From an uncultured Archangium sp. (lineage in GTDB: Bacteria; Myxococcota; Myxococcia; Myxococcales; Myxococcaceae): a stretch of 39,776 nucleotides of DNA. The stretch covers positions 1 through 39,776 of the forward strand of contig CAMLFP010000009.1 of assembly GCA_946479335.1 (NCBI GenBank). Direction: 5' to 3'. The notes under the pieces were generated by a model. That model did no database searches, was not told where the DNA came from, and saw only the letters and a list, made by a program, of their open reading frames with translations. Both the position numbers and the translations under genes were made by a program. This document shows, one piece after another, positions 8,213-15,417 of this stretch (its first letter is position 1; each line of letters starts with the position of its first letter).

Positions 8213-10000
8213 ATGCCGGCCCGAGCCCCCGTCGCGTCGTCGAACTCCGCAGCCACCAACGCCCCGCCGCCCCAGGCCGACCCGATGGCCGACCCGGCCG
8301 TGCGCAAGCAGGTCGAGGCCGGCCGCCAGGTCGCCTACCACCTGCTCAAGGGCCTCAAGGTCATCGCGATGTACCGCCACAACGAGAGCAAGTACGGCGA
8401 GTACCTCCAGAAGGCCCACGAGGCGCTGGCGCAGTACACCGCGCAGTACGGCATGTTGAACCTGCGCGTGGAGCTCACCAACTTCACGCTCTTCAAGCAG
8501 GACCTGTTCTCCGAAGACAACCCGATGCCGTACAAGTTCTTCAAGGACGGCATCCGTCAGATCATCTTCCGCGACGGGTTCTCGCTCGAGGAGCTGACGA
8601 CCTTCACCAACATCGCGCTCTCCGACCCCGAGCGCGGCGCCGACGACATCAACGCGCAGCTGTGGCGCGCCCAGATGCCGAACTTCGAATACATCATGGT
8701 GGAGGGCTTCAAGGTCGACGAGATGTCTGAAGAGGAGGTGCAGGTCGAGGTCGACAAGGTGGTCGACTACCTGCAGCGGCGCCTGCGCACCAACTCCGAC
8801 GACTACGTGCGCTTCGCGCGCCTCTCGGAGCAGGACCTCGAGATGCAGCTCAACGACGTCGATCAGATGCGCGGCGTGGTGATCACCGGGGTGACGGCCA
8901 CGCCCGATCTCAAGGCCCGGCTGCAGCGCGACGTGCACGAAGAAGAGAACGCGCGCCTCTTCCCCAAGTTGATCAGCGCCGTGTTCCAGGTCGTGGAGGC
9001 CGGCGGCGCCGACGTCGACGTGCTCTCGTCGATGTTCAGCCAGCTGCTCGACGCGATGCTGCTGCAGGAAGACTTCGCGATCATCAACCAGGTGGTGCTG
9101 AAGCTGAAGGCGATGTCGCAGAAAGGCGGCAGCAGCGCCGAGGAGATCCTCCGGGGCTTCACCGCCAAGATGGGTGAAGAGCAGCGCCTCAACCGCATCG
9201 GCGAGATCCTCAAGTACGCGAAGCTGAAGAACCCGCCCGAGGTGCTCAAGTACCTGAGCAGCCTCTCGGTCGACGCCGCGGAGCCGCTGCTCAACACGCT
9301 GGAGGTGGTCCAGCTCGCGGAGAACCGCGTGCTGCTGTGCGACGTGCTCGTCACCTTCGCCAAGAGCCGCCCCGACCTCTTCGCCGACAAGCTCGCGCTC
9401 ACCGCCAGCCCGCAGATGCAGCGCGACATGGTCTACGTACTCGATCGCTCGAACCACCCGAAGAAGCTCGAGTTCTTCGCGCACGCGCTCAAGACCAGGA
9501 ACCTCGCCCTCAAGCTGGAGGTGATGGCGATCATCGCCCGCGGCCGCACCGGCGAGGCGCGCAAGCTGATCACCAACATGCTCAACGACGAGCACATGCA
9601 GGTGCGGCTCCAGGCCGCGCGCGTGCTGCCGGAGTTCGACCGCGAGAAGGCCTACCTCGAGCTCACGCGCCTGCTGAAGGAGAAGAACTTCGAAGACAAG
9701 AAGCCCGAGGAGAAAGAGGGCTTCTACGCAGCGCTGGGCTCGACCGGCATGCCCGGCGCGATGCAGTTCTTCCAGGCGATCCTCGGGCAGAAGGGGGGGC
9801 TCTTCAACAAGCAGAAGTTGATCGCCGACAAGCTCCTCGCCATCGCGGGCCTCGCCGGCGCCTGCAACATCCAGTCGGCCAAGCTCCTGCAGGACATCAC
9901 CGAAGACACCTCCCAGCCGCCCGAGGTGCACAACCACGCGAAGCAGGCGCTGGGTCGCGTGCGCAAGCAGCTGTTCGGCAACGAAGCGGAGGCCCCGTAA
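8213..10000 (+). CDS. HEAT-repeat protein with N-terminal domain shared with the HD protein
   Basis: A 595-residue soluble protein. After a Pro/Ala-rich leader (residues 1-30), residues about 35-160 form an alpha/beta domain (AGR at 36-38, MY at 53-54, GMLNL at 80-84, F91-T-L) that aligns without gaps over about 55 residues with the N-terminus of the next gene product. Residues about 240-590 are helical repeats of HEAT type, for example LINTMLNDEHMQVRLQAARVLPEF-like units (seen around residues 445-475). No catalytic motif is visible. The next gene starts 3 nt after the stop, so the two proteins are probably made together and may interact. A scaffold role in signalling is inference. The start ATG 8213 is the first in frame. 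Confidence 0.85.
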   Translation: MPARAPVASSNSAATNAPPPQADPMADPAVRKQVEAGRQVAYHLLKGLKVIAMYRHNESKYGEYLQKAHEALAQYTAQYGMLNLRVELTNFTLFKQDLFSEDNPMPYKFFKDGIRQIIFRDGFSLEELTTFTNIALSDPERGADDINAQLWRAQMPNFEYIMVEGFKVDEMSEEEVQVEVDKVVDYLQRRLRTNSDDYVRFARLSEQDLEMQLNDVDQMRGVVITGVTATPDLKARLQRDVHEEENARLFPKLISAVFQVVEAGGADVDVLSSMFSQLLDAMLLQEDFAIINQVVLKLKAMSQKGGSSAEEILRGFTAKMGEEQRLNRIGEILKYAKLKNPPEVLKYLSSLSVDAAEPLLNTLEVVQLAENRVLLCDVLVTFAKSRPDLFADKLALTASPQMQRDMVYVLDRSNHPKKLEFFAHALKTRNLALKLEVMAIIARGRTGEARKLITNMLNDEHMQVRLQAARVLPEFDREKAYLELTRLLKEKNFEDKKPEEKEGFYAALGSTGMPGAMQFFQAILGQKGGLFNKQKLIADKLLAIAGLAGACNIQSAKLLQDITEDTSQPPEVHNHAKQALGRVRKQLFGNEAEAP

Positions 10001-10003
10001 GCC

Positions 10004-11317
10004 ATGTCTGAGATCGCCGTCACCACCGCCACCAACGCCGACGACGTCAACCCCGACTCGTACGCGCGCGAACACAACGAGAAGCTGCAGACCGCCGGGC
10101 GCTCGCTCATCTCCGCGCTCTACATGCTGGTGCGCTCGGTGAAGATGTACGACCCCGACAACACCGTCTTCGAGAAGCCCATCCTCCAGCTGCAGGAGGT
10201 GATGAACGGCATCATCGTGAAGGACGGGAAGCTCGAGCTGATGGGCGTGAAGCAGTCGTTCTACCTGAACGGCATGCTGATCAAGGTCGACATGGCGGCG
10301 CTCGAGAACGTGAAGCAGCTCCTCGAGGAGATGCGCAGCAAGGACGTCGGCGGCATCACCCTCCTGCGCTCGGTCACCGTGCCGGAGATCAAGAACTTCA
10401 TCTGGATCTTCTCGAAGGACCAGGGCGACCAGGCCAACGAAGACGGCGTGGCGGGCAAGAAGCTCGTCGCCATGAAGCTGGCCAAGTGGTCCAAGCTCAA
10501 GGACAAGCTCGAGAACGAGAAAGACGAGTCGGAGGCCAAGCTCGACCGCAAGAAGTACGCGCTGACCTGCTACGCGCGCGGCGTCTTCTTCGTGCGCAAG
10601 TACTTCGAGTCACTCCGCAAGGGGAAGCCGCTCAACACCTCGAAGGTGCTGCGCGTGATTCAAGACCTCGTCGACATCTCGATCGATCACCGCACGCACT
10701 TCCTCGGGCTCACCACGACGCGCAACGACGCGGAGTACCTCGCGTACCACTCGATGAACACCGCGCTGATGTGCATCGTGTTCGGCACCGAGCTGGGCCT
10801 CACCAAGCCCCAGCTGCGCGACCTGGGCTACATCGCGATGTTCCACGACGCGGGCATGGGCACGGTGCCCGACAACGTGCTGACCAAGCGCGGCGCCCTC
10901 AGCGATGACGAGCGCAAGCTGGTCGACCGCGCGCCGCTGATCTCCATCCGCAACATCCTCCAGGAGCGCCAGATCAACCGCGCCACCCTGCTCCGCCTGG
11001 TGACGACCTTCGAGCACCGCGTCGACTTCGGCACCGCCGTCCGCGACGGCCAGGGGAACATCCAGATGATCATCCCCAAGGCGAACCTCGGCCTCTACGC
11101 CAAGATGATCTCCATCGCCGCGACGTACGACGCGCTGACCTCGAAGCGCCCCTTCCGCGACGCGTACGGCCCGGAGGTCGCGCTGATGCTGATGTGGACG
11201 GAGATGCGCAACAAGTTCGACCCCGACCTGCTCAAGGTCTTCATGCGCGTGATGGCCATCCAGCCCATCAAGGTGCTGACCCGGCGCCAGCAGTCGCTCG
11301 CCATCGGCATGGCGTAG
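10004..11317 (+). CDS. Degenerate HD-GYP-like domain protein
   Basis: A 437-residue protein. Residues about 25-140 hold the domain shared with the preceding HEAT protein. Residues about 240-430 resemble an HD-GYP phosphodiesterase: His249 in YHSMN, the His281-Asp282 pair in FHDAGMG, VPDNVLTKRGALSDDE, and a C-terminal YDALTSKRPFRDAYGPEVAL. Key positions are altered: the HDxGK lysine is Met, the HHE site reads FEH, no GYP motif exists, and the first Asp of the usual aDvyDAL is Ala373 (Asp376 remains). Cyclic-di-GMP hydrolysis is therefore doubtful; the protein may bind a nucleotide or act as a scaffold. It is coupled to the HEAT gene (3-nt gap). A GGAG lies about 12 nt before the ATG. Confidence 0.85.
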   Translation: MSEIAVTTATNADDVNPDSYAREHNEKLQTAGRSLISALYMLVRSVKMYDPDNTVFEKPILQLQEVMNGIIVKDGKLELMGVKQSFYLNGMLIKVDMAALENVKQLLEEMRSKDVGGITLLRSVTVPEIKNFIWIFSKDQGDQANEDGVAGKKLVAMKLAKWSKLKDKLENEKDESEAKLDRKKYALTCYARGVFFVRKYFESLRKGKPLNTSKVLRVIQDLVDISIDHRTHFLGLTTTRNDAEYLAYHSMNTALMCIVFGTELGLTKPQLRDLGYIAMFHDAGMGTVPDNVLTKRGALSDDERKLVDRAPLISIRNILQERQINRATLLRLVTTFEHRVDFGTAVRDGQGNIQMIIPKANLGLYAKMISIAATYDALTSKRPFRDAYGPEVALMLMWTEMRNKFDPDLLKVFMRVMAIQPIKVLTRRQQSLAIGMA

Positions 11318-11318
11318 A

Positions 11319-11353
11319 AAAGAAAAACGGCGAGCCCTCTCGAGCCCGCCGTT
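11319..11353 (-). terminator. Intrinsic terminator of the beta-barrel gene
   Basis: AACGGCG (11326-11332) pairs with CGCCGTT (11347-11353) around a 14-nt interior that can fold further. Read on the - strand the hairpin is followed by TTTTTCTTTTC, a proper U-tract, so it terminates the gene at 11377-11913. In the + direction there is no T-run, though the hairpin could still affect the HD gene transcript. Confidence 0.8.
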
Positions 11354-11376
11354 CGTCGCATCAAGGTGCGGTCGAC

Positions 11377-11913
11377 TCAGAGGTCGAACACGACGCCGAG
11401 CCGCAGGCCCGGGTAACCGACCTCGAGCTTGAGGCCAACCTTCTCCGAGAAGAACCACTGCGCGCCGACGTGGAACGCGGGGCGCACCGGCCAGTACCAG
11501 GCGTTGTACGCGTAGCCGAACCACAGGTCGACCTCGAGGCCGAGGCTCGCGTACAGCTCGAGCTGCTTGAGCAGGTGGAACTGCCAGCGCGCCGCCACGG
11601 GGATGAGCAGGTTGAACGGCTGCGCGTACCCGAAGTGGAAGACCGCATCGACGCCGAAGTCGATGCCGAACTCGTCGTTCAGCTTCGAGATGAAGCCGTT
11701 CTTCGCGAGGGGGATGTAGAGGTTCGCGCCCGCGCCGGCGGCCCAGCCGTAGTACCCGCCCCACGGCAGCGTGCCGTGCACGCCGAGCTGCAGCGGCCGC
11801 TCCGTCTTCTCAGACTCATCCAGCAGCGCGCCCGGCTCCTTGAGTTTGTTGGCGAACGCCATCGACGACGCCGACAGCGCGACAACCAGCACCAGCTTCG
11901 ACACGAACTTCAT
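11377..11913 (-). CDS. Secreted, outer-membrane beta-barrel-like hypothetical protein
   Basis: A 178-residue protein with a clear signal peptide (MKFVSKLVLVVALSASSMAFA, about residues 1-21, cleavage after AFA). The mature part has alternating aromatic and glycine-rich strands, such as GYYGWAAGAGANLYIP and FGYAYNAWYWP, and ends in a hydrophobic F-D-L, typical of small outer-membrane beta-barrels. No specific family recognised. It is a single-gene unit with its own GGAGG site, a candidate promoter and an intrinsic terminator, on the opposite strand from the HD gene. Outer-membrane location is inference from composition and the C-terminus. Confidence 0.8.
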   Translation of the reverse strand: MKFVSKLVLVVALSASSMAFANKLKEPGALLDESEKTERPLQLGVHGTLPWGGYYGWAAGAGANLYIPLAKNGFISKLNDEFGIDFGVDAVFHFGYAQPFNLLIPVAARWQFHLLKQLELYASLGLEVDLWFGYAYNAWYWPVRPAFHVGAQWFFSEKVGLKLEVGYPGLRLGVVFDL

Positions 11914-11921
11914 GGGGTACC

Positions 11922-11926
11922 CCTCC
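11922..11926 (-). promoter_or_regulatory. Ribosome binding site (GGAGG)
   Basis: GGAGG lies 8 nt before the ATG at 11913 and fixes the start of the beta-barrel-like gene. Confidence 0.7.
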
Positions 11927-11947
11927 AGAAAGGAAAATTGCAGTGAC

Positions 11948-11977
11948 GGAATAGAAGTACGTCGGGTGAAGCGACAA
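11948..11977 (-). promoter_or_regulatory. Putative promoter of the beta-barrel gene
   Basis: TTGTCG (11972-11977) and TATTCC (11948-11953) are separated by 18 nt on the - strand, in the AT-richer gap after the pseudouridine synthase gene. The leader to the ATG would be about 30 nt and contains the GGAGG site. Confidence 0.4.
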
Positions 11978-11985
11978 GGGAAAAC

Positions 11986-12903
11986 TTACTTCTCCAACGA
12001 AAGTGCGCGCTCAGCCTCACGCCAGTCACGGGGAAGTGTTGCGGTAAACGACAAGGGCTTACCCGTGCGCGGGTGTGTGAGTGACAGCTTCCATGCATGG
12101 AGTGCCTGACGCGCGATCACTTCAGGCCGCTGCGCTGCCTTCGTGCCGTAGAGCGCGTCGGAGAGCAGCGGGAAGCCGGCCTCGGCGAAGTGCACGCGGA
12201 TCTGGTGCGTGCGGCCGGTCTCGAGGTTCACCTCCACGCGCGCGGCGCGCGCGAAGCGCTTCGTCACCAGGAAGTGCGTCACGGCGCGCTTGCCGGTCTT
12301 CGCTTTCGCGGTGAACTTCATGCGCTGCGTGGGGTGGCGCGCGTGCAGCGAATCGAAGGTGCCCTCGTCGGGCGGCTGGCCCGCCACCAGCGCGAGGTAC
12401 GTCTTGGTCACCTCGCGTGACTTGAAGGCCTCCTGCAGCGCGCGCAGCGCGACGTCATTCTTGGCGATCACCAACAGCCCGGAGGTGTCTTTGTCGAGGC
12501 GGTGCACGATGCCCGGCCGCAGCTCGCCGCCGACGCCCGCGAGATCTTTCACGTGGTGCAGCAGCGCGTTCACCAGCGTGCCGCCCGCGTGGCCCGCGCC
12601 GGGGTGCACCACCATGCCCGCGGCCTTGTCGACCACCAGCAGATCGCGATCTTGAAACACCACCGAGAGCGGGAGGTCTTCCGGTTGCGGCGCGGCCTCG
12701 ACCGGCGGCGGGATCTCGAGCGCGAGCGCCTCGCCCCCGCGCAATCGCAGCGACGCCTTCACCGGCGCACCGCGGAGCAACACCCGGCCTTCTTCGATGA
12801 GCGCCTGGAGCCGCGCGCGGCTCAGCTCCGGCAACCGCGACGCGAGGAAGCGATCGACCCGCAGCCCGGCGTCGCTCGCGCCGGCGACGACGGTGTCAGT
12901 CAC
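11986..12903 (-). CDS. RluA-family pseudouridine synthase (RluC/RluD-like)
   Basis: A 305-residue RNA-modifying enzyme that isomerises uridine to pseudouridine, most likely in 23S rRNA. Residues about 10-70 form an S4 RNA-binding domain (LSRARLQALIEEGRVLLRG-like). The catalytic motif HRLDKDTSG follows with Asp137 as the invariant nucleophile, and the family block GRTHQIRVH is present. S4 plus catalytic domain is the RluC/RluD layout, but which uridines are modified cannot be told. The frame runs open upstream; I place the start at GTG 12903 because its GTGA overlaps the stop of the 87-residue gene upstream, implying coupled translation. Confidence 0.93.
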   Translation of the reverse strand: MTDTVVAGASDAGLRVDRFLASRLPELSRARLQALIEEGRVLLRGAPVKASLRLRGGEALALEIPPPVEAAPQPEDLPLSVVFQDRDLLVVDKAAGMVVHPGAGHAGGTLVNALLHHVKDLAGVGGELRPGIVHRLDKDTSGLLVIAKNDVALRALQEAFKSREVTKTYLALVAGQPPDEGTFDSLHARHPTQRMKFTAKAKTGKRAVTHFLVTKRFARAARVEVNLETGRTHQIRVHFAEAGFPLLSDALYGTKAAQRPEVIARQALHAWKLSLTHPRTGKPLSFTATLPRDWREAERALSLEK

Positions 12904-13163
12904 CAGATCTTCGACTTCACGTGACCCTTGGGCTTGATGATCACGTCGACGATCGCGCGGTCGAAGAAGTTGGTCTGCGTGAAGATCTCCTTGCTCACGC
13001 GGCCCTTGAAGAGCTCGCGGCCCTCTTCGATCTCGTCCTTGAGCGTGTCGAACAGGTTGTCCTGCTCGAGGCCCTTGATGATCTTCTGCTCGTTGTAGAG
13101 CGAGATGTCTGACGCAATCGCGCGCGCCAACCGCATCGCCTTCGTCTTCTCTTCGTCGGTCAT
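12900..13163 (-). CDS. Small conserved-looking protein of unknown function (87 aa)
   Basis: An 87-residue acidic/basic mixed helical protein beginning MTDEEKTKAMRLARAIASDI and ending in KSKIW. It has no signal peptide, membrane segment or recognised domain. Codon use is like the neighbours, it is coupled by a GTGA overlap to the pseudouridine synthase, and it has a good promoter in front, so I consider it a real gene. An alternative TTG start at 13202 would place the start codon inside the -35 box; ATG 13163 is preferred because a TTGACC-17-TACGAA promoter ends 10 nt before it. Function unknown. Confidence 0.75.
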   Translation of the reverse strand: MTDEEKTKAMRLARAIASDISLYNEQKIIKGLEQDNLFDTLKDEIEEGRELFKGRVSKEIFTQTNFFDRAIVDVIIKPKGHVKSKIW

Positions 13164-13173
13164 CAGGGGCAAT

Positions 13174-13202
13174 TTCGTAGTGCCGCGGGGGAGCGGGGTC
13201 AA
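13174..13202 (-). promoter_or_regulatory. Sigma70-type promoter of the 87-aa gene
   Basis: TTGACC (13197-13202) and TACGAA (13174-13179) with an ideal 17-nt spacer on the - strand, 10 nt before ATG 13163. The -35 box overlaps the stop codon of the J-like/HTH gene and is part of the 13-mer CGAAAGGTTGACC that also occurs in front of the transglycosylase gene. Confidence 0.55.
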
Positions 13203-14455
13203 CCTTTCGACCGGTTGGCGTCGACAAAGGTGAGATAGCTGCGGGAGACCCGCACCCCGTCGAGCCCGAGCTCACGCGCCAGGTTCATCAAGATGCCGCG
13301 CAGGTAGACCCCCACCGGCAGCTGCCCATACCGGTCGCCCTCGACGTTCTCGAGGTGGCGCACGCTCACCCGCATGCGATCGGAGAGCTGCGCCAGCGTG
13401 ATGCCGCGCGCCATGCGCACCTGGCGCAGGAGATCGCCGTTGATCTCCACCCCTTCGGGGATCTCGTACGGCTTGGGTCGCGGCTCGGCCCGGTATTCCT
13501 TCGCCCGGGTGATGGTGATCGCGCTCTCCTCGTTGATCGGCGCGAACACGGGCACTTCGGGTTCAGGCGCGGGAGGCGGCTCGGCGGCGATGGGCGCCTC
13601 CACGACAGGCGGCGAGTGGCGCGGAGGTTCAACCGCGGCCGGCGCGACCGGCGGTGACATCCGTGGCGGCTCTGCAGTCGGTGAAAGCGCGGGGGGCGAC
13701 ACACGCGGCGCAGGTGCCGCGGCAGGCGCGACCGCGGGCGGAGACATCCGCGGCGGCTCCAGGGGGGCAGGCGCCGGTGCGGGGTCAGGCAGCTCCACGA
13801 CGATGGGGATGCTCGGCGCCGGCGCGGGCGGCGACATGCGCGGCGCTTCCACCACGACGGGGGCGCTCGGTGCGGGCGCTGGCGCCGGGGGTGAGCTGCG
13901 CGGCGCTTCGACGGTGATGGAGATGCTCGGAACCGGCGCGGGCGGCGGCGCGCTGGCTCGCGACTCGATGGTCACCACCACGGGCGCGCTGGGGAGCGGC
14001 AGCGGCAACTGCGGCGCCTGCGACTCGGGCTCGACCAGCGGCGCGGAGCGCTCCACCGTCGGAGCGGGGACGACCCACGTGTACGCCTGCGGCGCCGGCT
14101 GGGCTGGCGCGGGGGCGCTGCTGACGAAGGTGTAGCTGCCGCTCCACGCGGCGACCGGCGACGGGCGCGGCGTCACCGGTGCAGGCCGAGGCTTCGGCGC
14201 GCCCACACGCGGCGGCAAGCCGATCTTCGCGTCGTAGGCGTCGCGGCGACTCTCATCGCTCAGCACCTCGAAGGCCTCTTTGAGCCGCTGGTGCAGCGCG
14301 GCTCCGGTCGCCGGGTCGACCAGCCCGTAGAGGGCGATCTGATCTTCAGCGTAGAGGTTGGAGAGGCGCTCGAACGCGCTCCTCACCTCGGTGGCGCTGG
14401 CCCCGACGGAGATCTCCAGCACCTCGTAGTGCGTCTGTGTAGCGAACGACTTCAC
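13199..14455 (-). CDS. J-domain-like / proline-rich / HTH (RodZ-type) protein
   Basis: A 418-residue protein in three parts. Residues about 7-75 resemble a DnaJ J-domain (THYEVLEISVGAS, then EAFEVLSDESRRDAYD), but the HPD motif needed to stimulate DnaK is absent (the loop reads YAEDQ). Residues about 90-300 are proline/alanine-rich and hold six copies of a PRxSPP motif. Residues 335-418 form an HTH domain of the RodZ/XRE type (LRQVRMARGITLAQLSDRM, VSVRHLENVE, YLRGILMNLARELG). No membrane helix follows, unlike RodZ. The GTG start 14455 overlaps the stop of the FlhG/MinD-like ATPase gene (GTGA). A partner of that ATPase in cell organisation is an inference from coupling only. Confidence 0.85.
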   Translation of the reverse strand: MKSFATQTHYEVLEISVGASATEVRSAFERLSNLYAEDQIALYGLVDPATGAALHQRLKEAFEVLSDESRRDAYDAKIGLPPRVGAPKPRPAPVTPRPSPVAAWSGSYTFVSSAPAPAQPAPQAYTWVVPAPTVERSAPLVEPESQAPQLPLPLPSAPVVVTIESRASAPPPAPVPSISITVEAPRSSPPAPAPAPSAPVVVEAPRMSPPAPAPSIPIVVELPDPAPAPAPLEPPRMSPPAVAPAAAPAPRVSPPALSPTAEPPRMSPPVAPAAVEPPRHSPPVVEAPIAAEPPPAPEPEVPVFAPINEESAITITRAKEYRAEPRPKPYEIPEGVEINGDLLRQVRMARGITLAQLSDRMRVSVRHLENVEGDRYGQLPVGVYLRGILMNLARELGLDGVRVSRSYLTFVDANRSKG

Positions 14456-15417
14456 CGTTCCAATGCAATCAGGTTTTCCGCGACGCGCAACACGCCCGCA
14501 GCGGCCCCGCTCTCGGGGAATGCATCGAGCAACGAACGGCGCGCGCGCACCGCCTGCCAGACCGCGTCGTCGTGCGAGACGGCGCCGAGGTAGCCGAGCT
14601 CGAGCCCGAAGAACTTCTTCCACGCCGACGCGACCGTGGGCCCGACGTCGAAGTCACCGCGGGTGCGCGCCTGGTTCACGATCACCAACGGGCGGAAACC
14701 GCCGAGCGCCTGCTCGAGCCGCGACGCGCGCACCGGGTCGGTCTCGCGCAGCGTGGCCACCACGTCCCACGGGGTGCGCGCGGGCTGGCCGTCGCGCGGA
14801 GCGAGCGCGCTCCCCACCAGCGACGCGAAGTCATCATCGGGCGCGAGCGCCTGCAGCCGGCGGAAGAAGGCCGACTTGATGAAGCGGTACGCGTTCTCGA
14901 TCGACGTGGGCTCCGGGAGCATCACCACGATGCCGGTGTCGGCCACAAGGAAGAAGTCGAGCACGTTGAACGCAGTGCCGGCGCCGAGGTCGAGCAGCAC
15001 GTAGTCGACGTCGAGGTTGCGCAGGTTGCGCAGCAGCTTGCTCTTCTGCTGGTGGCGCGGGTTGGCGGCCTCGAGCCCGTCCATCGCGCCGGAGAGCAGC
15101 TGCAGGTTCTCGTGCGGCGTGGGTACCAACAGCTCCGAGAGCGAGGCCACGCGGCGCTCGATGAAGTCAGACAGCGAGCCCCGGGGCTGGGGAACACCGA
15201 GGCAGGTGTGGAGGTTGGCGCCGCCGAGATCGAGGTCGGCCAGCACCACCTTCGCGCCTCGCCTGGCCAGCGCGATGCCGAGGTTCGCGGAGAGAAGCGA
15301 CTTGCCGATGCCGCCCTTCCCTCCGCCGACGGCGATCACCCGGCGTGCGCGCGCCTTCTTCGGTGCGGACACACGCGGAGACGACACGGGCAACTCGATG
15401 ACCTGCGCTTCGCTCAT
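14452..15417 (-). CDS. FlhG/MinD-like P-loop ATPase
   Basis: A 321-residue member of the MinD/ParA/FlhG ATPase group. The deviant Walker A motif GGGKGGIGKS spans residues 31-40 (Lys34 and Lys39), followed by VVLADLDLGGANLHTCLG, a FlhG/MinD-type A' region, and YVLLDLGAGTA, the Walker B/switch region. Members form nucleotide-dependent sandwich dimers and position structures at poles or on membranes. No obvious amphipathic MinD targeting tail; no FlhF or flagellar genes are nearby. ATG 15417 shares one base with the upstream HNH stop (TGATG). It is coupled downstream to the J-like/HTH gene. The cargo is unknown. Confidence 0.88.
   Translation of the reverse strand: MSEAQVIELPVSSPRVSAPKKARARRVIAVGGGKGGIGKSLLSANLGIALARRGAKVVLADLDLGGANLHTCLGVPQPRGSLSDFIERRVASLSELLVPTPHENLQLLSGAMDGLEAANPRHQQKSKLLRNLRNLDVDYVLLDLGAGTAFNVLDFFLVADTGIVVMLPEPTSIENAYRFIKSAFFRRLQALAPDDDFASLVGSALAPRDGQPARTPWDVVATLRETDPVRASRLEQALGGFRPLVIVNQARTRGDFDVGPTVASAWKKFFGLELGYLGAVSHDDAVWQAVRARRSLLDAFPESGAAAGVLRVAENLIALER

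Noticed and set aside
8159..10075. 638-codon open frame on the - strand opposite the HEAT-repeat gene
   Set aside because: Composition typical of a shadow frame (His, Leu, Glu, Arg, Val) and no recognisable motif; it also spans three real + strand genes.
11319..11353. Bidirectional terminator also ending the HD gene
   Set aside because: The hairpin lacks a T-run on the + strand side, so only - strand termination is supported.
13608..13910. Proline-rich repeat region as a CRISPR-like or DNA-level repeat array
   Set aside because: The units are irregular in length and degenerate at the DNA level; similarity is at the protein level (PRxSPP).
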